Source: a virus
Virus record (IMG/VR): IMGVR_UViG_3300031227_000298
Span: 1 to 28,597 of that record
Strand: one strand, 5' to 3'
Length of the DNA: 28,597 nt
Shown: piece after piece, positions 22,293-28,024 of the stretch
Numbering within the stretch: the first letter of the stretch is position 1
Layout: every line of letters starts with the position of its first letter
Translations under genes and position numbers: made by a program
The notes under the pieces: model-generated
The model's input: only the letters and a program-made list of their open reading frames with translations
Told to the model about the DNA's origin: nothing
Database searches by the model: none

Positions 22293-22592
22293 ATGACGGA
22301 CAAAATTTATTGCGGAAACGGAAGAGTTCTTACTACAAAGTTTGGTCAAATGCTCAAGCTAAGTTTGACATCGGAGGACGTACAGGCACTTATGGACAAC
22401 ATCGACAACGGATGGGTGAACATAAAAGTTTGTAAACGGAAGGAGCCAAGCGAAAAGGGAACAACTCATTATTTAGAGATTGACACATGGAAGCCAGAGA
22501 AAAAAGCAGATGCAAAACCAGAAGAAAAGGCTGTTGAAAAATCTCCGGACGACCCGGCAACTAAGGAGGACTTAGAATCACTCCCATTTTAA
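22293..22592 (+). CDS. SSB-like protein with acidic C-terminal tip
   Basis: 99 residues. N-terminal 65 residues are beta-strand rich (KIYCGNGRVLTTKFGQMLKLSLT, WVNIKVCKRKEP, THYLEIDTW), then a Lys/Glu/Pro-rich linker and the end DDPATKEDLESLPF. The last residues resemble the acidic D-D-x-x-P-F tip by which SSB proteins recruit replication and repair partners. This fits its place right behind the annealase and exonuclease. The domain is shorter than a normal OB-fold SSB (about 110 residues for the fold alone), so it may be a minimal SSB or only an SSB-tail mimic. Confidence 0.6.
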   Translation: MTDKIYCGNGRVLTTKFGQMLKLSLTSEDVQALMDNIDNGWVNIKVCKRKEPSEKGTTHYLEIDTWKPEKKADAKPEEKAVEKSPDDPATKEDLESLPF

Positions 22593-22593
22593 A

Positions 22594-22740
22594 ATGAAAA
22601 TTCCTGACTGGATACGAGAAAGCGAAAACCCGATGTCGAGCTTGTTCTTTTGGTGCATGATACCGGAGAACAAGAAAAGGATATTGGAAGAAAACAGGAG
22701 AGAGTCTGCGCGATTCGAGAAAAAGGCACAACTTAATTAA
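22594..22740 (+). CDS. Small basic protein of 48 residues
   Basis: ATG 22594 is one base after the previous stop; TAA 22738-22740. Begins [29 protein letters not shown] and ends in a Lys/Arg/Glu helix. The middle part (SSLFFWCMI) is mildly hydrophobic but too short for a clear membrane segment. Unknown family; kept because it fills the gap between two clear genes. Confidence 0.5.
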   Translation: MKIPDWIRESENPMSSLFFWCMIPENKKRILEENRRESARFEKKAQLN

Positions 22741-22744
22741 AAAA

Positions 22745-23404
22745 ATGAAAGATTTACTCGTCCAGTTTAAATTCAAAAACAACATATTTGCAAAAGCACT
22801 TGAGAAAAAAATGCTTGAATATGGCATTGAGACAATCACAGAATTTTCAAAACTAATGATAGAGAAAGGAATTTTCTCTAACCGATCGATAAGGAAAGGA
22901 GAGGTTAGTTCGTTTGGGAATCTTACTGGAAATCCAAGACTCAAAGACGGGAGATTCAGACCCTCTGCAATAGAAATATCAAAGGCTCTAGGTGTTCCCC
23001 CGGAAGAATTATATCCAGTTGGATTATACGCATACGTTTCTATCGGATTAGCACTTCCAAAAATAGAGCTTGAAACAGATAGCAATAATTTCATTGCTCT
23101 TGATTCTCCAGAAGTGCTTTCTCTTGATTCGGGTGTAGATATAGAAGAAGAAGTGTCAAAACAAATAAGTAGAGAAAAATTCCACGAATTATTACAAGCA
23201 TTATTCTTGCTCATTTCTTCACGGGAACGGAAAATTCTTACAATGCGTTTCGGATTAGAGGATGGAGTACAACATACGCTGGAAGAAGTTGGTATAGAAT
23301 TTAACGTAACACGCGAGAGAGTTCGATCTATAGAGGCGAAAGTTCTTGAAAACCTAAGAAATAATAAAATATCAGAGAAGTTTTTTGCAGAAAGTACAAA
23401 ATAG
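22745..23404 (+). CDS. Hybrid regulator: HTH domain fused to sigma70 region 4
   Basis: 219 residues. About residues 148-206 match sigma70 region 4: [39 protein letters not shown] and [11 protein letters not shown], closely parallel to the primary-sigma consensus 'R-E..vl.mRFGl.d...hTLEEVg..f.VTRERIRQIEaKaL.kLR', which binds -35 elements. There is no region 2 (no -10-melting helices). Instead, residues about 14-90 hold a helix-turn-helix-like segment ([20 protein letters not shown]…, [19 protein letters not shown]) of XRE type. So it cannot be a full sigma factor; it could dock on RNA polymerase or DNA as a sigma4 mimic. Followed by the TTGCTT/TAATAT promoter. Confidence 0.75.
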   Translation: MKDLLVQFKFKNNIFAKALEKKMLEYGIETITEFSKLMIEKGIFSNRSIRKGEVSSFGNLTGNPRLKDGRFRPSAIEISKALGVPPEELYPVGLYAYVSIGLALPKIELETDSNNFIALDSPEVLSLDSGVDIEEEVSKQISREKFHELLQALFLLISSRERKILTMRFGLEDGVQHTLEEVGIEFNVTRERVRSIEAKVLENLRNNKISEKFFAESTK

Positions 23405-23406
23405 AC

Positions 23407-23435
23407 TTGCTTTTTTCTTCAATATGATTTAATAT
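23407..23435 (+). promoter_or_regulatory. Putative promoter with short leader
   Basis: TTGCTT (23407-23412), 17 bases, TAATAT (23430-23435). ATG 23459 is 23 bases past the -10, so a leader of about 17 bases is predicted, rich in A and C and free of a Shine-Dalgarno sequence. Confidence 0.6.
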
Positions 23436-23458
23436 TGTGAACGTAAAGCAAACAAACA

Positions 23459-23722
23459 ATGAAATTCACAATTTACGAATCCGGGCAGATACTCTTTGAT
23501 GGCAGGAAGTTTGAAAACTTTAAGGATGCAGAGGATGCACTTCAGGAATACTTCATGCTTTCTGAGAAAGAAAAGGAACAGTTTACGATTGAAACTATTC
23601 TTTCAGGAGGGGAGATTGAACTTCATATCATTCAAAATAATTTCTTTAAAAGAATATTTTGTAAAAGAGTTGTCACGGATTACGAGGAGGCGGTAAAAGA
23701 AGATTTTAATTCATTACGATGA
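23459..23722 (+). CDS. Small acidic protein, 87 residues, unknown
   Basis: MKFTIYESGQILFDGRKFENFKDAEDALQEYFMLSEKEKEQFTIETILSGGEIELHIIQ… : a beta hairpin, a helix (DAEDALQEYFMLSEKEKEQF) and two further strands, with a helical, acidic end. Looks like a compact alpha/beta fold. First gene behind its promoter and overlapping the next (ATG 23719) by 4 bases. No recognised family. Confidence 0.65.
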   Translation: MKFTIYESGQILFDGRKFENFKDAEDALQEYFMLSEKEKEQFTIETILSGGEIELHIIQNNFFKRIFCKRVVTDYEEAVKEDFNSLR

Positions 23723-23862
23723 GAAAAACAAAACTGGCTGACGGTAGAAAAGCATGGGAAGTGTGTCCAGAAAAAAACGACACAATCCCGGCTGTTCTAA
23801 ATTTAGGATTTTTGATCCTTTCAATCGGATCTATGGTATATTTAATAAATTTATTTCAATGA
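23719..23862 (+). CDS. Mini membrane protein of 47 residues
   Basis: ATG 23719, TGA 23860-23862. A polar start (MRKTKLADGRKAWEVCPEKND) is followed by one clear membrane segment (about residues 24-46: AVLNLGFLILSIGSMVYLINLF) at the C-terminus. Overlaps both neighbours by 4 bases. Part of a run of small membrane proteins; the function is unknown. Confidence 0.6.
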   Translation: MRKTKLADGRKAWEVCPEKNDTIPAVLNLGFLILSIGSMVYLINLFQ

Positions 23863-24107
23863 AAAAATTAGTAAAACACCGAATACAAAGTGGGAAATGG
23901 ATTGAATTTGCTATTGAAAAATGGGATGAAAGAGGAATTGATGCGATACTTTATACGAAGACATCAAGAGAAGAATTCAATGAGTTTAAAAAAGAGATTA
24001 CAGAAAAATATCCAGAAATACATTTTGTGAGCAATGACATTTCAGTTGTCTCACCACATGTTATTCAGAGTCTTTTTAAAAAAAATCCTAACTATAAAAA
24101 AGCATGA
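23859..24107 (+). CDS. Unknown protein of 82 residues
   Basis: Start at 23859 is chosen because it overlaps the previous stop (ATGA); the in-frame upstream Met at 23754 would lie inside that gene. Product: MKKLVKHRIQSGKWIEFAIEKWDERGIDAILYTKTSREEFNEFKKEITEKYPEIHFVSND… A mixed alpha/beta pattern, basic at both ends. No membrane segment. Family not recognised. Confidence 0.6.
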   Translation: MKKLVKHRIQSGKWIEFAIEKWDERGIDAILYTKTSREEFNEFKKEITEKYPEIHFVSNDISVVSPHVIQSLFKKNPNYKKA

Positions 24108-24427
24108 AATACAAAAATATGATCAACAAGACAAAACTTACTTTTTCTAAAGTAAAAACCCCTACACCAAAAATTATAATAATTCTATTGCTCTGTGTGG
24201 CAGCATACTACGTTTTAAATTATTATTCGGTAGATGTAACCGTCTTTCGTAAAAAAAACGAAATTTACGCGCTTGAGGCGAAGCACGACAGGTTGATGTG
24301 CGAACTAGGACGGTACATGGAGGAACACGGGAAAGATGGCGCAGTAGGACTTATGCATTGTGCTGATAGGAACGCGGGGGAGATTGTGGCAATGGGAAGA
24401 GAATTTTCTGATAAATTCGCACAATGA
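24104..24427 (+). CDS. Single-span membrane protein, 107 residues
   Basis: Basic start, one membrane segment at about residues 24-42 (IIIILLLCVAAYYVLNYYS), then an extramembrane domain of about 60 residues with charged helices (IYALEAKHDRLMCELGRYMEEHGK, GEIVAMGREFSDKFAQ) and two Cys. Overlaps neighbours on both sides. N-in topology by the positive-inside rule, so the C-terminal domain would be outside. A superinfection-exclusion type role is possible; no family recognised. Confidence 0.65.
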   Translation: MKYKNMINKTKLTFSKVKTPTPKIIIILLLCVAAYYVLNYYSVDVTVFRKKNEIYALEAKHDRLMCELGRYMEEHGKDGAVGLMHCADRNAGEIVAMGREFSDKFAQ

Positions 24428-24537
24428 GAAGAACAAGAATCTGGTTTCGCGTAGAAATCCCAAGATTTGCGAAAGAATTGATCCCATTAATTCTGTTATT
24501 TGGCGCAATGTTCATGCTTGCACCATTTCTACGATAA
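24424..24537 (+). CDS. Mini membrane protein of 37 residues
   Basis: ATG 24424 overlaps the previous stop; TAA 24535-24537. Basic start (MRRTRIWFRVEIPRFAKE) and one hydrophobic helix at the C-terminus (LIPLILLFGAMFMLAPF) ending in Leu-Arg. Third membrane protein in this stretch. Too short to assign. Confidence 0.5.
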   Translation: MRRTRIWFRVEIPRFAKELIPLILLFGAMFMLAPFLR

Positions 24538-24542
24538 AAAAC

Positions 24543-24570
24543 TTGCAATGATTTTAAATAAGACTATATT
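24543..24570 (+). promoter_or_regulatory. Putative promoter of the replication operon
   Basis: TTGCAA (24543-24548), 16 bases, TATATT (24565-24570). An ATG follows after 7 bases (24578), the same leaderless geometry as elsewhere, but the first large gene starts only at 24684. Confidence 0.55.
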
Positions 24571-24577
24571 TACCGAG

Positions 24578-24697
24578 ATGAACTACTCAAAAACTTCTTC
24601 GATCATAGCTTGCACCTCACCTTTGGGTAGTTCTTTTTGTGGGGTGCAATTTGTGATTGATCTATTTTTTAAAGAACTACAAAATGGCAGAGAATAA
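24578..24697 (+). CDS. Possible 39-residue leaderless leader ORF
   Basis: ATG 24578 lies 7 bases after a -10 element and the frame stays open to TAA 24695-24697, overlapping the next gene's start (24684) by 14 bases. The product would be a Ser/Thr-rich peptide with a short hydrophobic part (MNYSKTSSIIACTSPLGSSF…). Its coding region spans the candidate pseudoknot, so ribosomes translating it would unfold that structure and end just past the replication gene's ATG. It may therefore be regulatory rather than functional as a protein. No family recognised. Confidence 0.4.
   Translation: MNYSKTSSIIACTSPLGSSFCGVQFVIDLFFKELQNGRE
24610..24680 (+). promoter_or_regulatory. Candidate RNA pseudoknot in the replication-operon leader
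   Basis: Stem A: TTGCACCTCAC (24610-24620) with GTGGGGTGCAA (24639-24649), 11 pairs including one G-U. Stem B: GTAGTTCTTT (24627-24636, in the loop of stem A) with AAAGAACTAC (24671-24680), 10 perfect pairs, ending 3 bases before ATG 24684. An upstream copy, GAACTACTC (24580-24588), can compete for the same loop bases. No ribosome-binding site or terminator pattern is visible. Confidence 0.5.
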
Positions 24698-25379
24698 GAA
24701 ATCTGTATTACTTTATTGTGACATTATTCACACGGTTGAAAAACTAAGTGATGAAAATGCCGGGAAATTATTCAAACATTATTTAAAATATGTGAATGAT
24801 TTAAACCCAAAACCAGAAAATGAAATTGTGGATTTGGTTTTTGAACCCATAAAACAACAACTAAAACGCGACCTGTCGAAATGGGAAGAGTTTAGAGAAA
24901 AGCAGTCAGAGAACGGTAAAAAGGGAGGAAGACCAAAAAAGCCAACCCTTAGCCAAAAAACCCAAGCCTTTTCTGGAATAGCCAAAAAAGCCGTAACAGT
25001 AACAGATACAGTAACAGATACAGTAACAGATACAGTAAAAGATACAGTAAAAGATAGTGTAATAAGTAAGAAGTTTATCGCGCCTTCGCTTGAGGAATTT
25101 CTGGAATACATAAAAGAATGTGGGTATCGCGTAGATGGAGAAAATATTTATCGTGGGTATGAAGTGAATAATTGGAAGGACTCACGAGACAAACAGATCA
25201 AGAACTGGAAAATGAAATTGCGGCAGGTGTGGTTCAAAGAAGAAAATAAAATAATCAAACCAGAAAATATTGACTGGGAGAAAGTCACTATCGAGGAGGC
25301 GAGAGAAATGTTAAAGAACGAAGACTTATCGCTGATGCTTGAGATTAAGAATCCTACTCTTTACTTCCAAGCACAATGA
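24684..25379 (+). CDS. Replication organiser-like protein (DUF6291-like N-terminus)
   Basis: 231 residues from ATG 24684; the frame opens at 24657, but that Met lies within the leader structure and the family starts at 'M..nkKsvllY.D'. The N-terminal ~70 residues (SVLLYCDIIHTVEKLSDENAGKLFKHYLKYVNDLNP…VFEPIKQQLKRDLSKWEEFREKQSENGKKGGRPKK) fit DUF6291, which is found in phage replication genes next to DnaB or DnaC. The centre has TDTV repeats encoded by 12-bp tandem repeats; the C-terminal part (PSLEEFLEYIKECGYRVDG…YEVNNWKDSRDKQIKNWKMKLRQVW) resembles the C-terminal helical DNA-binding region of DnaD/replisome organisers. It probably recruits the DnaB-like helicase encoded next door (overlap 4 bases). 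The exact family is not certain. Confidence 0.65.
   Translation: MAENKKSVLLYCDIIHTVEKLSDENAGKLFKHYLKYVNDLNPKPENEIVDLVFEPIKQQLKRDLSKWEEFREKQSENGKKGGRPKKPTLSQKTQAFSGIAKKAVTVTDTVTDTVTDTVKDTVKDSVISKKFIAPSLEEFLEYIKECGYRVDGENIYRGYEVNNWKDSRDKQIKNWKMKLRQVWFKEENKIIKPENIDWEKVTIEEAREMLKNEDLSLMLEIKNPTLYFQAQ
24993..25058 (+). repeat. 12-bp tandem repeats inside the replication gene (possible origin iterons)
   Basis: After a half unit (GTAACA, 24993-24998) there are five 12-bp units: three GTAACAGATACA (24999, 25011, 25023), GTAAAAGATACA (25035) and the diverged GTAAAAGATAGT (25047-25058). All are in frame and encode VTDT-type residues. Iterons inside the initiator gene are known from lambda O; the similarity of layout is inference. 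Confidence 0.8.
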
Positions 25380-26644
25380 ATAATTTAATTGAAACATCGG
25401 AAAGGGCAGAAGCATCCTTCTTGGGTGGGTTATTGCTTGACCCGGAAATGATAAAAAACCACAAAGCGATTCTTCCGGGAGATTTTTCTATCAAGGCGCA
25501 TAAAAATATTTATAAAGCGATTCTTGAATTAGAGGCGAATGAGCAACCCATTGATTTAGTCACCGTTTCAACGAAACTACAGTCGTTCGGGCAATTGGAC
25601 GACATAACGCCAGAATACATTGCGGAGATTCAAAACGGAGTACCAGTGGCAACGCACACGCCACAATATGCCGAGATCGTAAAACATCGTTCTCTTTTGC
25701 GGGAACTAGAAACAGTCGGGCAGAGAATATCTAAAATCGAAGGAAGCCCGGAGGAAATAACACATAGTCTAGTTCAGGAGTTGGCGGGGATAAAAAAGAA
25801 ACTGAGTTTCTGGAGCCCGGCAGAAGAAATTGAAACCATTGATCCAATCGATACAACGCGAAAACAATTGACGTGGGGAACGCCCGGGCTTGATCAAGTG
25901 ATTACCCCGATTGAAGATCATCATTTGATTGTTGTTGCGGCAGAAACAAAGACGGGAAAGACCGCCTTCATCTTCGACGTAGCGATCAAAAACTGCGACG
26001 TAGGAAAGGTTTTGTATATATCCTTGGAAATGTCCAAGTCTCAAATAATAACGCGTATTGCGCGGGATTACGCAGGAATAAGAAAAGACCAGTGGCGGGA
26101 TAGAACAAGCATCCCGGAACAGCAATATTATGCGTATAAAAAGAAACGAAGCGAGTTACTGGCGAAACAAAGCCTCGTTGCAACAGGATTGGACAATCGC
26201 ACAGTTGGCGCGATTACCGACATGATCAAAAAAGAAGCCCCTGTGCTGACGGTTATTGATAATCTTGATTTAATTGATTCTCCGCTGCAGGAAAAAAACG
26301 ATCAGCAGGAAAGTATTACAAAACAACTCGCAAATTTCACGACGAAACAAAAAACCCCGATCATCCTGATTCACCATTTGAAGAAAGGGGCAGAAGGGAA
26401 ACAAAAGATTCGAGGGATCAACGCAATCAAAGGAAGTTCAAAAATCACCCACAATGCAGATACAATTTTGATGTGCCACAGGATGCAGTCAAACACGATG
26501 CAATTGATGCCAAAAGAAAAAGCACAGTTTACGGTTGTGCAGATTGCAGATCGTGATTTCGGCGCGGAAGGAGTAAAAACGGTGTACTTCAACAAAGGAA
26601 CTTTTGAGGACGAATATCGTGGAGAAAACCAACCTGGCTTTTAA
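25376..26644 (+). CDS. dnaB: Replicative DNA helicase, DnaB-like
   Basis: 422 residues. N-terminal DnaB domain (SERAEASFLGGLLLDPEMIKN…HKNIYKAILELEANEQPIDLVTVSTKL…YIAEIQNGVP), linker, then the RecA-like core: Walker A 'AAETKTGKTAF' (GKT about 194-196), the typical 'LYISLEMS' (about 213-220), Walker B 'PVLTVIDNLDLID' (about 283-295), and 'IILIHHLKKGAEGKQKIRGINAIKGSSKITHNADTILMC' with the DnaB motif-4-type 'G.s.i...aD.il'. It unwinds DNA ahead of the phage fork as a hexameric ring. Slightly shorter than bacterial DnaB (about 470), common in phages. Coupled to the upstream organiser by 4 bases. Confidence 0.9.
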   Translation: MNNLIETSERAEASFLGGLLLDPEMIKNHKAILPGDFSIKAHKNIYKAILELEANEQPIDLVTVSTKLQSFGQLDDITPEYIAEIQNGVPVATHTPQYAEIVKHRSLLRELETVGQRISKIEGSPEEITHSLVQELAGIKKKLSFWSPAEEIETIDPIDTTRKQLTWGTPGLDQVITPIEDHHLIVVAAETKTGKTAFIFDVAIKNCDVGKVLYISLEMSKSQIITRIARDYAGIRKDQWRDRTSIPEQQYYAYKKKRSELLAKQSLVATGLDNRTVGAITDMIKKEAPVLTVIDNLDLIDSPLQEKNDQQESITKQLANFTTKQKTPIILIHHLKKGAEGKQKIRGINAIKGSSKITHNADTILMCHRMQSNTMQLMPKEKAQFTVVQIADRDFGAEGVKTVYFNKGTFEDEYRGENQPGF

Positions 26645-26654
26645 TAAAAACAAA

Positions 26655-26825
26655 ATGGCAAGAGACTGCCCCGATTGCGGCGAGGCGTTAGTTATCCGGG
26701 AAGACCGGGGAACGGGAAAAAAATTCTATGGATGCTCGGCATTTCCTGAGTGTGATTACACAGAAGAGATTAATGAATTCGTTGAAGGATGGGATGAAAG
26801 ACAAATTGACATAAACAGGAAATGA
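26655..26825 (+). CDS. Topoisomerase-type C4 zinc-finger protein, stand-alone
   Basis: 56 residues from ATG 26655; a longer open frame starts at 26604 within the helicase gene, but its extra N-terminus overlaps the helicase C-terminus. Zinc ligands C5-x2-C8…C27-x5-C33 (CPDCGEALVIRED, FYGCSAFPECDYTEEI) match the zf-C4_Topoisom domain that repeats at the end of topoisomerase I, where it binds single-stranded DNA. Here only one finger is present with an acidic tail. A ssDNA-binding replication helper is likely. Confidence 0.8.
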   Translation: MARDCPDCGEALVIREDRGTGKKFYGCSAFPECDYTEEINEFVEGWDERQIDINRK

Positions 26826-26843
26826 AAAAAGTCGGAAATAGAT

Positions 26844-26872
26844 TTGCATTAAAATTAAAACTCATTTAATAT
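26844..26872 (+). promoter_or_regulatory. Putative leaderless promoter with conserved core
   Basis: TTGCAT (26844-26849), 17 bases, TAATAT (26867-26872), 7 bases to ATG 26880. The stretch 26855-26873 is identical to that at 20587-20605. Confidence 0.65.
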
Positions 26873-26879
26873 TCTAACG

Positions 26880-27269
26880 ATGTACAAACAAGACGAGGCA
26901 GACAAATGGTTTTCATATTTCATCCGAGAAATGGCTGATTGGAAATGCTCGAAGTGTGGGACTCAGTTTGAGCGGAAATCAACAGGATTGCATTGTTCTC
27001 ACTTCTTTTCTCGCAGGGCAGAGTCTACAAGGTTTCTGCCCGACAACGCAGATTCACATTGTGGATCAGTTTGCCACCCGTATTTTACCGCGAATCCGGC
27101 ACGACATCGAGAGTGGAAATTAGCGAGACTGGGGGCGAGAGCGTTTGGTAAATTGCTGTGTACGCACTACACGATGAAAAAAAAGAACCGGGCAGAAGAG
27201 GCAAAATACTGGAAGCAGGAGTTGAAGAATTTATGCGAGGAGAAGGGAGTAGATTTTAATATTTTTTAA
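26880..27269 (+). CDS. NinG/HNH-type nuclease
   Basis: 129 residues. Zinc and HNH-like residues in order: WKCSKC (C23, C26), LHCSHFFSRR (C39, H41), STRFLPDNADSHC (N56, C61), CHPYFTANPARHREW (C65, H66, H76). This arrangement ('W.C..C…lHCsHf.sR…tRf.pdNa..hC..CH…NP..H..W..rLG') is that of lambda NinG (Rap)-like recombination endonucleases and related HNH proteins, which act on Holliday-junction or replication intermediates. Its own promoter precedes it. The family is HNH-like; NinG-type is my best reading, but another HNH homing-type nuclease cannot be excluded. Confidence 0.75.
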   Translation: MYKQDEADKWFSYFIREMADWKCSKCGTQFERKSTGLHCSHFFSRRAESTRFLPDNADSHCGSVCHPYFTANPARHREWKLARLGARAFGKLLCTHYTMKKKNRAEEAKYWKQELKNLCEEKGVDFNIF

Positions 27270-27280
27270 ACACACAAAAG

Positions 27281-27520
27281 ATGTCATTCTCAAATACAAT
27301 AAAAATCTGTGGGTTCTGTGGCGAAAGATCAAAACTGAAATGTAACTACTGCACCACAAAGGAGAAGCGGAGGAACATGGTGTTGAAACAGATCGAAATA
27401 AACAAGGAAAACGCTGCGAAAGGATTCAATATTCAGGCGTTGACATTCGGAGGAAAAACCGAAGCTGAAATCCTTGTGGAATACGAGATAGAAAGCCCCG
27501 TCTACCCGAATGCCAAATGA
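27281..27520 (+). CDS. Zinc-ribbon protein of 79 residues
   Basis: N-terminal cluster of four Cys in pairs: CGFCG (residues about 10-13) and CNYC (about 21-24), a compact ribbon, followed by a basic helix (TTKEKRRNMVLKQIEINKENAAKGF) and an acidic end (EAEILVEYEIESPVYPNAK). Starts 11 bases after the nuclease gene and overlaps the next by 4 bases. A small nucleic-acid-binding protein is likely; no named family. Confidence 0.65.
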   Translation: MSFSNTIKICGFCGERSKLKCNYCTTKEKRRNMVLKQIEINKENAAKGFNIQALTFGGKTEAEILVEYEIESPVYPNAK

Positions 27521-27624
27521 AACAAAAAGAACCGACATCGTTGCAGAAATGGTTTGATTATTTAAGGATCAAGCACACGAACCACCAACGCAAAGACAAA
27601 ACTTTTTCTAGACCAATAAAATGA
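27517..27624 (+). CDS. Small basic protein of 35 residues
   Basis: ATG 27517 overlaps the upstream stop; TGA 27622-27624 overlaps the next ATG (27621). Product MKQKEPTSLQKWFDYLRIKHTNHQRKDKTFSRPIK: basic, one helix. Included because both ends overlap neighbours in the ATGA manner typical of this genome; otherwise unsupported. Confidence 0.45.
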   Translation: MKQKEPTSLQKWFDYLRIKHTNHQRKDKTFSRPIK

Positions 27625-27833
27625 AACAACAATACTATATCACTTTCGGGCAAGGACATTTGCACAGAATAGCGAATAAAATATTAAATCATGATTCGGT
27701 AGGAGTTATCTGCGCGAAATCAGAAAAGGAAGCAAAGAAGATTGTTTTGATGGTTTTTGGAGAAGATTTTGCAGGAATAAGAAAAACGAAGCCAAACATG
27801 GCAGACTTCCCACGTAAACTCATAAAACTATGA
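27621..27833 (+). CDS. Small alpha/beta protein of 70 residues
   Basis: MKQQYYITFGQGHLHRIANKILNHDSVGVICAKSEKEAKKIVLMVFGEDFAGIRKTKP… : strand-helix-strand-helix pattern ('YYITFGQGHLHRIANKIL', 'VGVICAKSEKEAKKIVLMVFG'), a common form of small phage proteins that begin with a 'yyitFG..h' strand. Basic C-terminus. Function unknown. Overlaps both neighbours by 4 bases. Confidence 0.65.
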   Translation: MKQQYYITFGQGHLHRIANKILNHDSVGVICAKSEKEAKKIVLMVFGEDFAGIRKTKPNMADFPRKLIKL

Positions 27834-28024
27834 AATTATCACAACTAAAACCGAATCCGAAAAACCCGAGAACTATCTCAGAGGATCAGATGGAGAAATT
27901 GAAAAAATCAATCAGAAAACTTTTAGAGCAACGGAAAACAATCACTCGAAAGCAGGAAGAAGTAGACAGACTCAGATCATTACTAAAAGGAGCAAGGCAA
28001 AAAATTGACGAACTATCCAAATGA
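27830..28024 (+). CDS. ParB-N-like fragment fused to a coiled coil
   Basis: 64 residues. The first ~28 (MKLSQLKPNPKNPRTISEDQMEKLKKSI) copy the start of a ParB/Srx-type domain ('…L.pNP.NPR.i.…..L..SI'), but the catalytic/CTP-binding core that normally follows is missing. A coiled coil of basic and acidic residues follows instead (LEQRKTITRKQEEVDRLRSLLKGARQKIDEL). Probably a remnant or hijacked N-terminus rather than a functional ParB. Overlaps neighbours by 4 bases on both sides. Confidence 0.6.
   Translation: MKLSQLKPNPKNPRTISEDQMEKLKKSIRKLLEQRKTITRKQEEVDRLRSLLKGARQKIDELSK

Noticed and set aside
24639-24670. Stem A plus the T-run at 24665-24670 as a terminator
   Set aside because: The T-run begins 15 bases after the stem, too far for a rho-independent terminator, and the replication operon would be cut off just before its first gene.
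24999-25058. Short tandem repeats as a CRISPR array
   Set aside because: Twelve-bp units are contiguous with no spacers and lie in frame in a protein gene.
26642-26647. TAATAA before ATG 26655 as a leaderless promoter
   Set aside because: The spacing to ATG fits (7 bases), but there is no -35-like sequence 15-18 bases upstream.
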